A DNA stretch of 64,000 nucleotides from Endozoicomonas sp. 4G (GTDB taxonomy: Bacteria > Pseudomonadota > Gammaproteobacteria > Pseudomonadales > Endozoicomonadaceae): assembly GCF_023822025.1 (NCBI RefSeq), contig NZ_CP082909.1, positions 62,001 through 126,000 on the forward strand. The letters are read 5' to 3'. The notes beneath the pieces are model-generated. The model had not been told where the DNA came from, made no database searches, and was given only the letters and a program-made list of their open reading frames with translations. The first letter of the stretch is position 1. Each line of letters starts with the position of its first letter. A program made the position numbers and the translations under genes. Positions 9,271-17,812 of the stretch are shown piece by piece.

Positions 9271-10473
9271 TCAGATGTCTTTGTGAGGACCGAATACCTC
9301 GTAGTGAATATTCTCTGATGGCACCCCCCAGCCCTGAAGTGTTTTGTTGACCATGGACATGTAGCCTGAAGGACCACAAAAGTAGTAGTGAGCCCCCGGA
9401 ATTTCAATCTGCTCACGAATCAGGTTTAGATCGGTACGGCCAGCATGATCGTAGTGCTGATCACCTTTTGCAGGTTGATCGTAGAAAACAATTTTTTCAA
9501 GATTATCACGCTGCTCTGCCAGAGTGCTTACATGGTCGGAAAAAGCGTGGACACTGCCGTTTATTGCACTGTGAACAAAACGGACAGGTTCTGAGGATTC
9601 CGAGGCTGTCAGGGTATTCAACATGCTGAGCAGCGGAGTGACACCGACACCGCCACTGAGCAGCACGACCGGGCTTTTATTACGGGTATCCAGAAAGAAA
9701 TCTCCGGCTGGAGGACTCAGTTCTACGGCATCACCTTCCTGTACATAGTCGTGCAGGTAGTTGGAAACTACGCCCTGAATAGCCTCTGTTCCTTCACGTT
9801 TTACCGAAATTCTGTAGCTTTTGCCATTACTGGCATCGGACAGACTGTACTGACGGACGCAACGGTTTGCACTGTTGTGCGGGGTTATGTACAGACCGAT
9901 GTATTGTCCCGGTTTAAAGTCAGCAACGGGTTTTCCGTCCACTGGTTCAAAATAGAAGGAAGTGATCAGATCGCTCTCTTTCACTTTCCGGGCCACTCTG
10001 AATTCACGGGTGCCGCGCCAGCCACCAGAATGCCCCTCACTGTCTTGATAAATCCCTTCTTCGACTTCGATAAAGAGATTGGCCAGGAACTGGTACGCCT
10101 CTGCCCAGGCTTCAAGAATCTCATCCGTTGCTGCATCACCCAGAACATGGGCCACGGCTGCCAGCAGGTGTTCACCTACGATGGGGTAGTGTTCAGGCTT
10201 TACGTTGAAGCTGGCATGTTTGTGAGCAATACGCCGTACTGCGTCACTCAGGGCTTCCAGATTATCAATATGGGCAGCGTAGCCGTAGACAGCCGCTGCC
10301 AGAGCGGCCTGTTGACGTCCTGTCTTTTGGTGGGAGGTATTGAAAATATTCAGCAGTTCCGGGTGATGGCTGAATAACAGCTGGTAGAAGTAGCGGGTAA
10401 TTGCCTCGCCATGTTCAGCCATTACGGGGGCGGTGGCTTTGACGATGTTAATGGTTTTTTCACTGAGGCTCAT
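9271..10473 (-). CDS. hmp: Flavohemoglobin, nitric oxide dioxygenase
   Basis: About 400 residues. An N-terminal globin domain (to about residue 140, with HASFNVKPEHYPIVGEHL around the proximal histidine) is followed by a ferredoxin-NADP reductase-like module with FAD motif RQYSLSDASNGKSYRISVKR and NAD motif GGVGVTPLLSMLNTL. It oxidises NO to nitrate using O2 and NAD(P)H. The ATG at 10473 (MSLSEKTINIVKATAP) has GGAG 9 nt upstream and matches the family N-terminus; the longer frame to 10488 would need TTG. It is divergent from an nsrR-like gene with operator palindromes between them, so repression relieved by NO is expected. Confidence 0.95.
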   Translation of the reverse strand: MSLSEKTINIVKATAPVMAEHGEAITRYFYQLLFSHHPELLNIFNTSHQKTGRQQAALAAAVYGYAAHIDNLEALSDAVRRIAHKHASFNVKPEHYPIVGEHLLAAVAHVLGDAATDEILEAWAEAYQFLANLFIEVEEGIYQDSEGHSGGWRGTREFRVARKVKESDLITSFYFEPVDGKPVADFKPGQYIGLYITPHNSANRCVRQYSLSDASNGKSYRISVKREGTEAIQGVVSNYLHDYVQEGDAVELSPPAGDFFLDTRNKSPVVLLSGGVGVTPLLSMLNTLTASESSEPVRFVHSAINGSVHAFSDHVSTLAEQRDNLEKIVFYDQPAKGDQHYDHAGRTDLNLIREQIEIPGAHYYFCGPSGYMSMVNKTLQGWGVPSENIHYEVFGPHKDI

Positions 10474-10501
10474 GGTGGATGGCTCCAAATGGGTCTTTCT
10501 G

Positions 10502-10526
10502 AAAGATGTATTTGTAATGCATCTTT
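10502..10526. promoter_or_regulatory. NsrR-type operator, proximal to hmp
   Basis: The palindrome with half-sites AAAGATGTATT and AATGCATCTTT, separated by 3 nt, resembles the known NsrR consensus (AAGATGCAT-type half-sites). It lies in the hmp/nsrR divergent promoter region, 29 nt upstream of the hmp start. Confidence 0.7.
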
Positions 10527-10529
10527 ATT

Positions 10530-10553
10530 AGGTGCATCCTAGATGCATCTTTA
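10530..10553. promoter_or_regulatory. Second NsrR-type operator, proximal to nsrR
   Basis: GGTGCATC and GATGCATCTT form a second, less symmetrical copy of the same palindrome, 20 nt before the nsrR start. Its position suggests autoregulation of nsrR. Confidence 0.6.
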
Positions 10554-10572
10554 AAAAAAGTCCACAGTGCCC

Positions 10573-11001
10573 ATGAAATTGACCAAATATACCGATTATG
10601 CACTGAGAATCCTGATTTACTCGGTATTGCAACCACAGGCACGGTTGATCTCTATTCAGGAGGTGACCGAGGTGTATGACCTCTCGCGCAATCATGTCAT
10701 GAAGATTGTCCAGCGCCTGGGTCAGGAAGGCTATTTGACTACGGTCCGTGGTAAAGGGGGCGGTTTCCGGATGAGGCGTTCTGCTGAGGAGGTCAACCTG
10801 GGGGCAGTAGTGAGAATGATGGAGTCCAGTCTGGTGCTGGTGGACTGTGATGAGCCTGTGTGTCGAATATCAAGTAATTGTCGTTTAAAAAGAGTTCTGG
10901 CTGACGCCATGTCAGCATTCATGGCGGTTTTAGATGGTTACACGCTGGCTGATTTGATTGAGAATCGTACTGAATTGTCGGAGCTGTTAGCCGTTCAGTA
11001 A
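10573..11001 (+). CDS. nsrR: Rrf2-family nitric-oxide-sensing repressor
   Basis: About 142 residues from the second ATG (MKLTKYTDYALRILIYSVLQ). It has an Rrf2-type winged helix (SIQEVTEVYDLSRNHVMKIV, then LTTVRGKGGGFRM) and three cysteines in CDEPVCRISSNC, the spacing that binds the [Fe-S] cluster of NsrR. NO destroys the cluster and releases operator DNA. Position divergent from hmp, with two palindromes between, agrees with this role. Its 3' end overlaps the end of the convergent YdiJ-type gene by 15 nt. Confidence 0.9.
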   Translation: MKLTKYTDYALRILIYSVLQPQARLISIQEVTEVYDLSRNHVMKIVQRLGQEGYLTTVRGKGGGFRMRRSAEEVNLGAVVRMMESSLVLVDCDEPVCRISSNCRLKRVLADAMSAFMAVLDGYTLADLIENRTELSELLAVQ

Positions 11002-14000
11002 GGCCAGCAGCTTTGAAACCGGGTGAGGAATCTCGGTGTTGCCAAAACGCTTAACCTGACTTCGGCAGGAGTAGCCTGTAGCCACCAGTTTATTTTGATT
11101 GTCCTGACTCTCAACCACTGCCTTCCAGCTCATGTCGTACAGTTTTCGGGACGTTTTCTGGTTACGGGTTTCGTGCCCGTAGATACCCGCCATACCGCAG
11201 CAGCCAGTAGCCTGGTAAGTCAGCTTGAGTCCGCAGGCAGAAAACAGTGTTTGCCATTGTGCCGGTGCAGCAGGGGCATTGGTGGTTTCTGTACAATGGC
11301 CCAGCAGTTTGAATTCACCGCTCAGGTTTAACTGAAGCCCACGAATGGCGTCCGCCTGACTGGCAAACCATTCCGAGAGTAATTGCACCCCGGGTGCCTC
11401 TTCCCCCATGATTTCCCGATATTCATCCCGGTAAGTCAAGGTAACGGCGGCATCAATCCCGATTAGGGCTACGCCTTTATCGGCCAGCTTTTTGAGTTCC
11501 CTGGCATTGCTTTTCGCGACTTTTTCAAAGCGTCCCAGGAAACCGTAGACATGCAGTACTTTACCATTGGGTTGATAAGGGGCAACCAGGGGGCGATACC
11601 CCAGCCTGACTAATAATTCCACCAGATCCGTCAATACCGGGGTTTCGAAAAAACTGGTAAAGGCATCCTGGACAATCACCACAGTTCGGCTCAGCTCCTG
11701 TTCTGTCATGGCAGCAAGCAGGCTGTCTGAAGCCATGGAGGCACCAGAACGACAACTGTCTTCCATAGGCGATGAGCTGGTGATAGACGGCAGATCCTGA
11801 AGGCCCGATGTTTTAGCAGCAAGCCTGTTCATGAAACCCGAGCTGGCCACCCGGTTATAAACCGATCTGGCTTTTGCCAGTGTTGGCAGCATGGGTTCCA
11901 GCATGGCAGCAGCATGATGTTTGGCGGGGCGCAGGTAGCGAGTGTGGTAAAGCTCAAAATACCGGGATCTCAGGTCAGGAATATTCACCTGAACAGGGCA
12001 CTGACCAGCACAGGATTTACAGCTCATACAGCTGTCCAGGGCTTCGTAGACCTCATGGCTGAAATCTTTCTTACCTCGCAGCTTTTCAAGGCTGTTACGA
12101 ACCTTATCCATAGCGTTATAGAAAAGTCCGGAGTGACGTGCTTCGGTTATAGCCTCAGAGAGATTACTGCCCGTTGCGCTTTGCAGTCTCAACCATTCAC
12201 GTACCAGCCCTGAACGGCCTTTGGGGGATTGCGTTCTGTCCAGAGTGGCCTTCCAGGTTGGGCACATGGCGCTGTTGGGATGGTAGTTGAAGCAGGCACC
12301 ATTACCATTGCAGTACATGCCACGGGTAAACGCATCGAAGGCTTTTCGTTCAATGGTTCTGTCCAGTTGGCCACGGGTTTGTACGCCGTCAATCTTCAGC
12401 AGGGTTTCTGATGCCTGGGTGGCGGGTGTTGCTATTTTCCCAGGGTTCAGCTGGTTATGGGGGTCGAAAGCACTTTTGATGGTTTGCAGTACCGGGTAAA
12501 GATCCTGAAAAAAGTCAGGTGCATACTCAGAGCGAACCCCTTTGCCATGTTCGCCCCACAGGACGCCACCGTGAGCTTTCGCCAGCGCAGAGACTTCATC
12601 ACTGATGGTCCTGACCAGAACCTCCTGTTGAACATCTTTCATATCTATGGCAGGTCTTACATGAAGAACCCCGGCATCAACATGACCAAACATGCCATAC
12701 GACAGGTCATGGCGATCAAGTAACGCCCGAAAACGGGCAATAAAAGCAGCCAGGTTCTCCGGCGGCACAGCGACGTCTTCAACAAAGGGTATAGGTCGTG
12801 CGTCGCCTTCCATATTACCCAGCAGCCCCACGGACTGCTTGCGCATATTCCAGATCTTCTTAACGTTCGGGGTTCCTGTCACAACACTGTGACCCACCCG
12901 CTGAATGTCTGAAGGCTTGTCCAGCTCCGCTTGCAGGCGTCCAACACCTTCTTGAATATCGGTTTCTGACTGACCGGTGTATTCAACAAAATTAATGCCG
13001 TCTATGTGCTCAACATCGTTCGGGAAATAGGCTTTGACGCTCTCCCAGACACTGTCTGCCTTGGCAAGAGACAGGACTTTGGAGTCAATGGTTTCAACAG
13101 AGTCGGGCGTCGCTTTCATAAGAGACTGAGCATCTCTCAACGATTCCTGAAAGCTGGAATAGAACACCAGAACCAGTGCAGAAGTTTCGGGTATGGGCAG
13201 GAGGTTGACCTTGATTTCACTGATCATGGCCAGAGTTCCTTCGGAACCGCAGAGAATGGCGTTAAGATCAAACTTGCCAACGTCTTCAGGGTTCACTGGT
13301 TCTTTTCTGCGGATATTGGCCAGATCGTAGCCGGTCAGATTACGGTTGAGCTTTGGAAAAACAGCTTCGACTCGATCTTTGTTCTGGTTATAGGCTTCCA
13401 GCACCGTCTTGTGAATGTGTCCGGCCCGGTCTTCACGTTGACAGATCTTATCAAGCTCCTGTTCTGTCAAAGGTGATGAGTGCCACACAGTGCCATCAGC
13501 AAAGACCGAGGTCAGTTCAAGGACGTGGTGGCGGGTTTTGCCGTAGACCACCGAGCCCTGGCCGCTGGCATCGGTGTTCACCATGCCGCCGACGGTCGCC
13601 CGGTTGCTGGTGGACAGTTCCGGGGCGAAAAACAGGCCGTGCTTTGCCGCCAGTTCATTCAGATAGTCTTTGACGGTGCCGCTTTGCACCCTTGCCCAGC
13701 GCTCTTGCGGATTGATCTCCAGTACCTGATTCATATAGCGGCTGGTGTCGACCATAAACCCCGAGGTCAGCGACTGGCCATTAGTGCCGGTGCCACCTCC
13801 CCTTGGCGAGAGCACAATGGTTTGAAAAGAAGGTTCATTAGCCAGCGTCAGAATTTTACTCAGATCTTCAGTGCCTTTGGGATACAGAACACCTGTCGGA
13901 TACACTTGATAGATCGAGTTGTCAGTGGCCAGCACTGTTCGCTCTGCATAACCCAGCTCGATGTCGCCCCGGAATCCGGAGCTGGCCAAACGATCTGCAA

Positions 14001-14067
14001 AGTTTTGATACGGAGCCCTGACTGCGCTACTAGCAGGGGCAGTCTGTAGGTTCAGTTTACTGATCAC
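10987..14067 (-). CDS. ydiJ: FAD-linked oxidase with Fe-S C-terminal domains (YdiJ-type, D-2-hydroxyacid/hydroxyglutarate dehydrogenase)
   Basis: About 1026 residues from a GTG at 14067. An FAD-binding type 4 domain (LSPRGGGTGTNGQSL, then ELSTSNRATVGGMVNTDASG) is followed by the FAD-oxidase C-terminal domain, a ferredoxin-like segment (CMSCKSCAGQCPVQVN) and a C-terminal cysteine-rich CCG-like domain (ATGCCGMAG). This is the layout of E. coli YdiJ, which oxidises D-2-hydroxyacids such as D-2-hydroxyglutarate. The frame continues upstream to an ATG at 14151, but the GTG has GGGAGAAGGA just before it and gives the family length. A poorly conserved linker contains SSSPMEDS, also present in the RNA ligase at 17813-19633. 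Confidence 0.9.
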   Translation of the reverse strand: MISKLNLQTAPASSAVRAPYQNFADRLASSGFRGDIELGYAERTVLATDNSIYQVYPTGVLYPKGTEDLSKILTLANEPSFQTIVLSPRGGGTGTNGQSLTSGFMVDTSRYMNQVLEINPQERWARVQSGTVKDYLNELAAKHGLFFAPELSTSNRATVGGMVNTDASGQGSVVYGKTRHHVLELTSVFADGTVWHSSPLTEQELDKICQREDRAGHIHKTVLEAYNQNKDRVEAVFPKLNRNLTGYDLANIRRKEPVNPEDVGKFDLNAILCGSEGTLAMISEIKVNLLPIPETSALVLVFYSSFQESLRDAQSLMKATPDSVETIDSKVLSLAKADSVWESVKAYFPNDVEHIDGINFVEYTGQSETDIQEGVGRLQAELDKPSDIQRVGHSVVTGTPNVKKIWNMRKQSVGLLGNMEGDARPIPFVEDVAVPPENLAAFIARFRALLDRHDLSYGMFGHVDAGVLHVRPAIDMKDVQQEVLVRTISDEVSALAKAHGGVLWGEHGKGVRSEYAPDFFQDLYPVLQTIKSAFDPHNQLNPGKIATPATQASETLLKIDGVQTRGQLDRTIERKAFDAFTRGMYCNGNGACFNYHPNSAMCPTWKATLDRTQSPKGRSGLVREWLRLQSATGSNLSEAITEARHSGLFYNAMDKVRNSLEKLRGKKDFSHEVYEALDSCMSCKSCAGQCPVQVNIPDLRSRYFELYHTRYLRPAKHHAAAMLEPMLPTLAKARSVYNRVASSGFMNRLAAKTSGLQDLPSITSSSPMEDSCRSGASMASDSLLAAMTEQELSRTVVIVQDAFTSFFETPVLTDLVELLVRLGYRPLVAPYQPNGKVLHVYGFLGRFEKVAKSNARELKKLADKGVALIGIDAAVTLTYRDEYREIMGEEAPGVQLLSEWFASQADAIRGLQLNLSGEFKLLGHCTETTNAPAAPAQWQTLFSACGLKLTYQATGCCGMAGIYGHETRNQKTSRKLYDMSWKAVVESQDNQNKLVATGYSCRSQVKRFGNTEIPHPVSKLLALLNG

Positions 14068-14239
14068 TGTCCTTCTCCCGGGCTTTGCTGTCTCCGATGC
14101 AGCAGCACGGGAGCGAGTTGAAATGGTACGGATATTAATGCTTGGCTGCACTAATCGTTAACGAAAGTCTCACTCATTTAATCCACCTGAGTTTTCAGCC
14201 GACACAGCATCATAAGGTGAATACGAAGATGATAAAACA

Positions 14240-15628
14240 ATGGATCAAAAGCCAATGGGCCGTATGGAGGGGTTCAAGCATACTTACAGAATGACTCTGG
14301 ATCAAGGCGAGGGTCGTATTGCTGCGGTTAGTAGGGCCGCTAAGGCACTAGTGTTTGGATATCGGGTCAGTTCGGTGGATAATTCCCAGCGCTATACTAC
14401 ATCGCCTGAAGCCCCCGGTTCTACCCTGAAGGGGAAAAGTATTTTGGCAAGGGATGTGGTAGCCACGCCCCCTTCACCTGTTTTAAGTAAAGGTGCCCCG
14501 GTTCACTTTTCCCGGGCTATTTTGTCTGCTTTTTCTTCTGAGACGGATAAGCATCAGGCAGCGTATCTCACAGAATGTGTTAGTTATAATTCCAAATCGG
14601 GTGAGATTGTTCCGAAAACGTCATGGATTGGCCGACTGTTCAGGCCAAAGCATAAAGAGCCAACGCGTGTTGAGGTCAATGATAGTTTCAAAGCTGCACT
14701 TCAGAATGCTTTTCCTGACGCTGACGTCAATAAGGTATTTGATGCTTTTTTTTCTCAGGGGTATGACCCCGCAACGCACAAAATAACCGAAAAAGAGGCT
14801 CTGTTGCTATTAAATGCGTTGAAGCTGCCTCCACAGAAAGATTCTGCACAAGAGCCTGATAATGTTGCTGCTGATTTTACGAGTGATGCATTGGTGTTTC
14901 AATTCGATAAAAAATCGAATTCGATTATGTTGGTAAATGATCTGCGTTCCTATCTAATAGGAAGAAATGGGTTAGACCATTCTAACACTGCTTATCAGAC
15001 TGATTTTAATGTTCAGTTCGGCCAGGATCATACTGCTTTGCGTCAGAAGATATCCCATAGCTTCTTTAAAAAAGCCGTAAAAGACTGGATTGAAGATATG
15101 GGAGGTGATTCTGACAATGCCGGTCTTATTTTCAAAGCAGCCCGGGAGCTTGCGTTGGGGATTAAAGAACAACCCAAGTCATTCAAGGGTGAACACGGGA
15201 TTAAAATGCTAAAGCTAATGGGGAGTTCACCTGTACTCAACCTGTCTCAGGCAGGAATGCAGCAATTTTTTCCAGGTGGCAAAAACTTTTCTGAATTACT
15301 TGAGCTGGTGGCAGAAGAGATTCAGTACAGCAATGTATCTTTACCTGCTCTTACTCACGAGCAAGAACGCCAGTTTGTGGCAAACTGTCGGGGTGCCGTG
15401 AGGGAGAAAGTCAATAAATCCATCTGGGACTCAAGAGAAAAACTGGAGAAGTTCAAAAAAGAAGGAAGAGAGATTACAACTGATTTGATCTCGGATGCCG
15501 CTATTGGTTCTTTGTTGTTCACGAATGAACTCAGAAAAATTGCCGTCAATGAATATATCAAGCTGGTGTCAAATGCCTATTCTGAAACTATGTATAATAA
15601 ACTGAAAAACCGCCACAGTCATGACTGA
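14240..15628 (+). CDS. Hypothetical protein, 462 residues
   Basis: No family is recognised. The protein is hydrophilic and has no signal peptide or membrane helix. The N-terminal 120 residues are rich in S, T and P (TTSPEAPGSTLKGKS) and look disordered. From about residue 125 (TSWIGRLFRPKHKEPTRVEV) it becomes charged and helical, including SFFKKAVKDWIEDMGGDSDN. The size, low-complexity N-terminus and position next to two exported eukaryote-like proteins would fit a type III/IV-secreted effector, but that is only inference. A strong palindrome follows its stop. Confidence 0.75.
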   Translation: MDQKPMGRMEGFKHTYRMTLDQGEGRIAAVSRAAKALVFGYRVSSVDNSQRYTTSPEAPGSTLKGKSILARDVVATPPSPVLSKGAPVHFSRAILSAFSSETDKHQAAYLTECVSYNSKSGEIVPKTSWIGRLFRPKHKEPTRVEVNDSFKAALQNAFPDADVNKVFDAFFSQGYDPATHKITEKEALLLLNALKLPPQKDSAQEPDNVAADFTSDALVFQFDKKSNSIMLVNDLRSYLIGRNGLDHSNTAYQTDFNVQFGQDHTALRQKISHSFFKKAVKDWIEDMGGDSDNAGLIFKAARELALGIKEQPKSFKGEHGIKMLKLMGSSPVLNLSQAGMQQFFPGGKNFSELLELVAEEIQYSNVSLPALTHEQERQFVANCRGAVREKVNKSIWDSREKLEKFKKEGREITTDLISDAAIGSLLFTNELRKIAVNEYIKLVSNAYSETMYNKLKNRHSHD

Positions 15629-15658
15629 ACACGATCTTCTCGTTCTCACGCTCCAGAT

Positions 15659-15713
15659 TATCAATGGCACCCAGACTCCGTTCAGGGTGAACGGAGTCTG
15701 GGTGCCATTGATA
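15659..15713. repeat. Dispersed palindromic repeat, copy 2 (24-bp arms)
   Basis: The arms are 15659-15682 and 15690-15713, perfect complements around a 7-nt loop (CAGGGTG). Core sequence GGAGTCTGGGTGCCATTGAT matches copy 1 at 5104-5122 with one change, and the flank CTCACGCTCCAGATTATC (15645-15661) matches copy 1 inverted. It lies between the stops of two convergent genes and could also end transcription. Confidence 0.8.
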
Positions 15714-15746
15714 GAGTGAACACGTCAATTACATTGAAACCGTGTA

Positions 15747-17390
15747 CTAGTCTTTGAATCGTTTGGGTGTTAAGACCTGACGGCCTGACCTGGTTGAAGC
15801 AGAGTTTTCACCTAAGTGTATTACGTCTATAAAATGCTTTCGTTTTACCTTTTTTCGACCCTCATCCTGGCTTTCATCCTGGCCTTCATCCTGGCCTTCA
15901 TCCTGGCCTTCATCCTGGCCTTCATCACGGCCTTCATCCTGGCCTTCAGCCTGATCTTCAAATTGGCCTTCATCCTGGTCTTCAAATTGGCCTTCAGCCT
16001 GGCCCTCATCCATATCCTCTGATTTACGTTTTTTGGAGTTGTTGCCAGGCAGTGGGGGTTCTTGCAGATTGTCTTCGTACAACAAACTAGTTGCTCTATC
16101 TGACCTTAGTAGACGGAGTTTATGTCTCCAACGAAAATCCACCTTGTATCTCTCAATTTCCATATCGAGCCATAATGCCATCAGAGCTTTTTCAGATTTC
16201 CAGATCTCATTAGTCTCACAGAATAAATCATCCAAAACATAGAGAAGAATTTTCTCGAACTCTTTAAAATTATCAAGGGATTGTTTTCTTATGTGATTCT
16301 TCATTATTTGGAATTGAAAAATAAGATTCCATAATACCTGTGATCTGAAATGATTTTTGTTCAGCTTTTTGGTGTACAACTTAGCTGTTGTTAATTTATT
16401 TTTCTCCAGGTAAGCCCGTCCCCATATTGTAAATCCGCCATTGTAGAACATAGATATATCTTCAACTCTAAAGTCGTAATGAGGTTCAGGCTTTTCTTTA
16501 AGTAGCCAGCTGTCAACATCCGCATAGTTGTTGCTCTTTATGAGTCCATATTTGAGCCAGATGATGGAGAGATGTGCTGCTTTTTCACCCTCCAGTGCTT
16601 GCAGCATTGCTTTGAACACCAGTTCTAATGCAGGATCGAATGCTGTCAATATTTCGGTCAAATCTCTTGAGTCTTCATCAGAGCCAGGGCTAGACCTTAG
16701 TGCATCATGAACTTCATGCATTATCATCCAGACGACCCGAGGGCAATCTTCAGGAATAATATCTGTGGTAACGTCTTGCCAGGTGATTCCGCGTAAATTT
16801 GCCTCAAATTCGAGATGTTCCAGCCTTTCTTCTTCAATAAGAATTTTTCTATCTAAACGTTTAGACGGCTTGTTTTTGCGTCGATTACTTCGATTTTTTT
16901 TCTCACTGGCAGATGGTTTGTTTACAGAAGTTTCCTTCTCCGTTACTGGCTGCTGGCTGTCTGTTACTGGCTGCTGACTGTATGAATGATCTAAATGTAC
17001 AACTTCATTATTATTGGTGGGCAGAGTCTTTGATGAGTATTTTGATCTGCCAGCAGTATCAGGCACTGCCCTGACTTTCCACGTATAATCTTTGAAAAGG
17101 CCGGATAAGAAAAAAGTATCTATCCAGTGCATGAACTTTTCATAGCTTATGGAAGGCTCATGACCCGATAAATCCATCGTTAGCATACTCTTGCCCTGCA
17201 TTCCTTGAAAAGTAAGCATCATGTTGAAAATATTAGGTGGGAGTGGCCTTAACTCATTGATCATGGAAGGAGCATAAGGTTGGGAGAACATCAGGTCAGT
17301 TTCATCACCGTATCCCGTTGCCGATTGTAAAAAAGCAAGAAACAACATAAAAAAATATACGACGTTAGATAAACCTTTTTGTGTTAACAT
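15747..17390 (-). CDS. Exported protein with DEGQ tetrapeptide repeats and basic nuclear-localisation-like clusters
   Basis: About 547 residues from the ATG at 17390, which has AGGA 8 nt upstream; the frame also opens at 17417. The N-terminus MLTQKGLSNVVYFFMLFLAF is a likely Sec signal peptide ending near SATGYGDE. A basic block follows at about residue 165-195 (KKNRSNRRKNKPSKRLDRK), then a helical middle, then KKRKSEDMDEG, about ten acidic D/E-E-G/D-Q units, and a basic GRKKVKRKHF. I recognise no catalytic domain. Repeat DNA is built of 12-bp units (15862-16015), prone to slippage. Exported, acidic-repeat and NLS-like features suggest a host-targeted protein, but export beyond the periplasm is unproven. 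Confidence 0.75.
   Translation of the reverse strand: MLTQKGLSNVVYFFMLFLAFLQSATGYGDETDLMFSQPYAPSMINELRPLPPNIFNMMLTFQGMQGKSMLTMDLSGHEPSISYEKFMHWIDTFFLSGLFKDYTWKVRAVPDTAGRSKYSSKTLPTNNNEVVHLDHSYSQQPVTDSQQPVTEKETSVNKPSASEKKNRSNRRKNKPSKRLDRKILIEEERLEHLEFEANLRGITWQDVTTDIIPEDCPRVVWMIMHEVHDALRSSPGSDEDSRDLTEILTAFDPALELVFKAMLQALEGEKAAHLSIIWLKYGLIKSNNYADVDSWLLKEKPEPHYDFRVEDISMFYNGGFTIWGRAYLEKNKLTTAKLYTKKLNKNHFRSQVLWNLIFQFQIMKNHIRKQSLDNFKEFEKILLYVLDDLFCETNEIWKSEKALMALWLDMEIERYKVDFRWRHKLRLLRSDRATSLLYEDNLQEPPLPGNNSKKRKSEDMDEGQAEGQFEDQDEGQFEDQAEGQDEGRDEGQDEGQDEGQDEGQDESQDEGRKKVKRKHFIDVIHLGENSASTRSGRQVLTPKRFKD
15860..16017 (-). repeat. 12-bp tandem coding repeat (DEGQ units)
   Basis: The unit CAGGATGAAGGC (minus strand) is repeated about ten times with variants (AATTTGAAGACC, AGGCTGAAGGC), always in multiples of three bases, so copy-number change alters the protein length without frameshift. 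Confidence 0.85.
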
Positions 17391-17417
17391 GAAAAAATCC
17401 TGAAGGTTAATGCTCAT

Positions 17418-17812
17418 ACTAAATAGTTACAAGTCCGGCAAAATGCTAAGCCACGAAAATTTTACGCTCAGCCCAGTTTTTTCAAATAAAGTCCAATAAA
17501 AGTGCAATGGATGTGTAAGCACTACATCCAGAGCAAGCAATCAGTCACTGAGGTTAAAGTCCTTTTTTCTCAGATTGAACTAAAAGCAAACCAACAGGAT
17601 GGCACTAAATCATCAAATTTCCAGTAAATATCTCTAATTCTTGCTTGATTGATATGAAATATTTACCGTATATCTGTCGTGCTGACTGAGATAGGGTGAT
17701 AATTCATAAGGTGAGGCTCATCCAGACCAGACGGACGGCCTTTATGGACAGCTTCGTCCTTGATGCTGTTATCATGATCAGAAAAATGCTTTTTACTCTT
17801 TACTGAAATTGC
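17418..17812. other. Gene-free interval between two divergent-function accessory genes
   Basis: About 395 bp, AT-rich, with stops in all frames and no recognisable gene, RNA or repeat. It must hold the promoter of the DEGQ-protein gene and the 3' end region of the RNA ligase gene. Confidence 0.6.
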
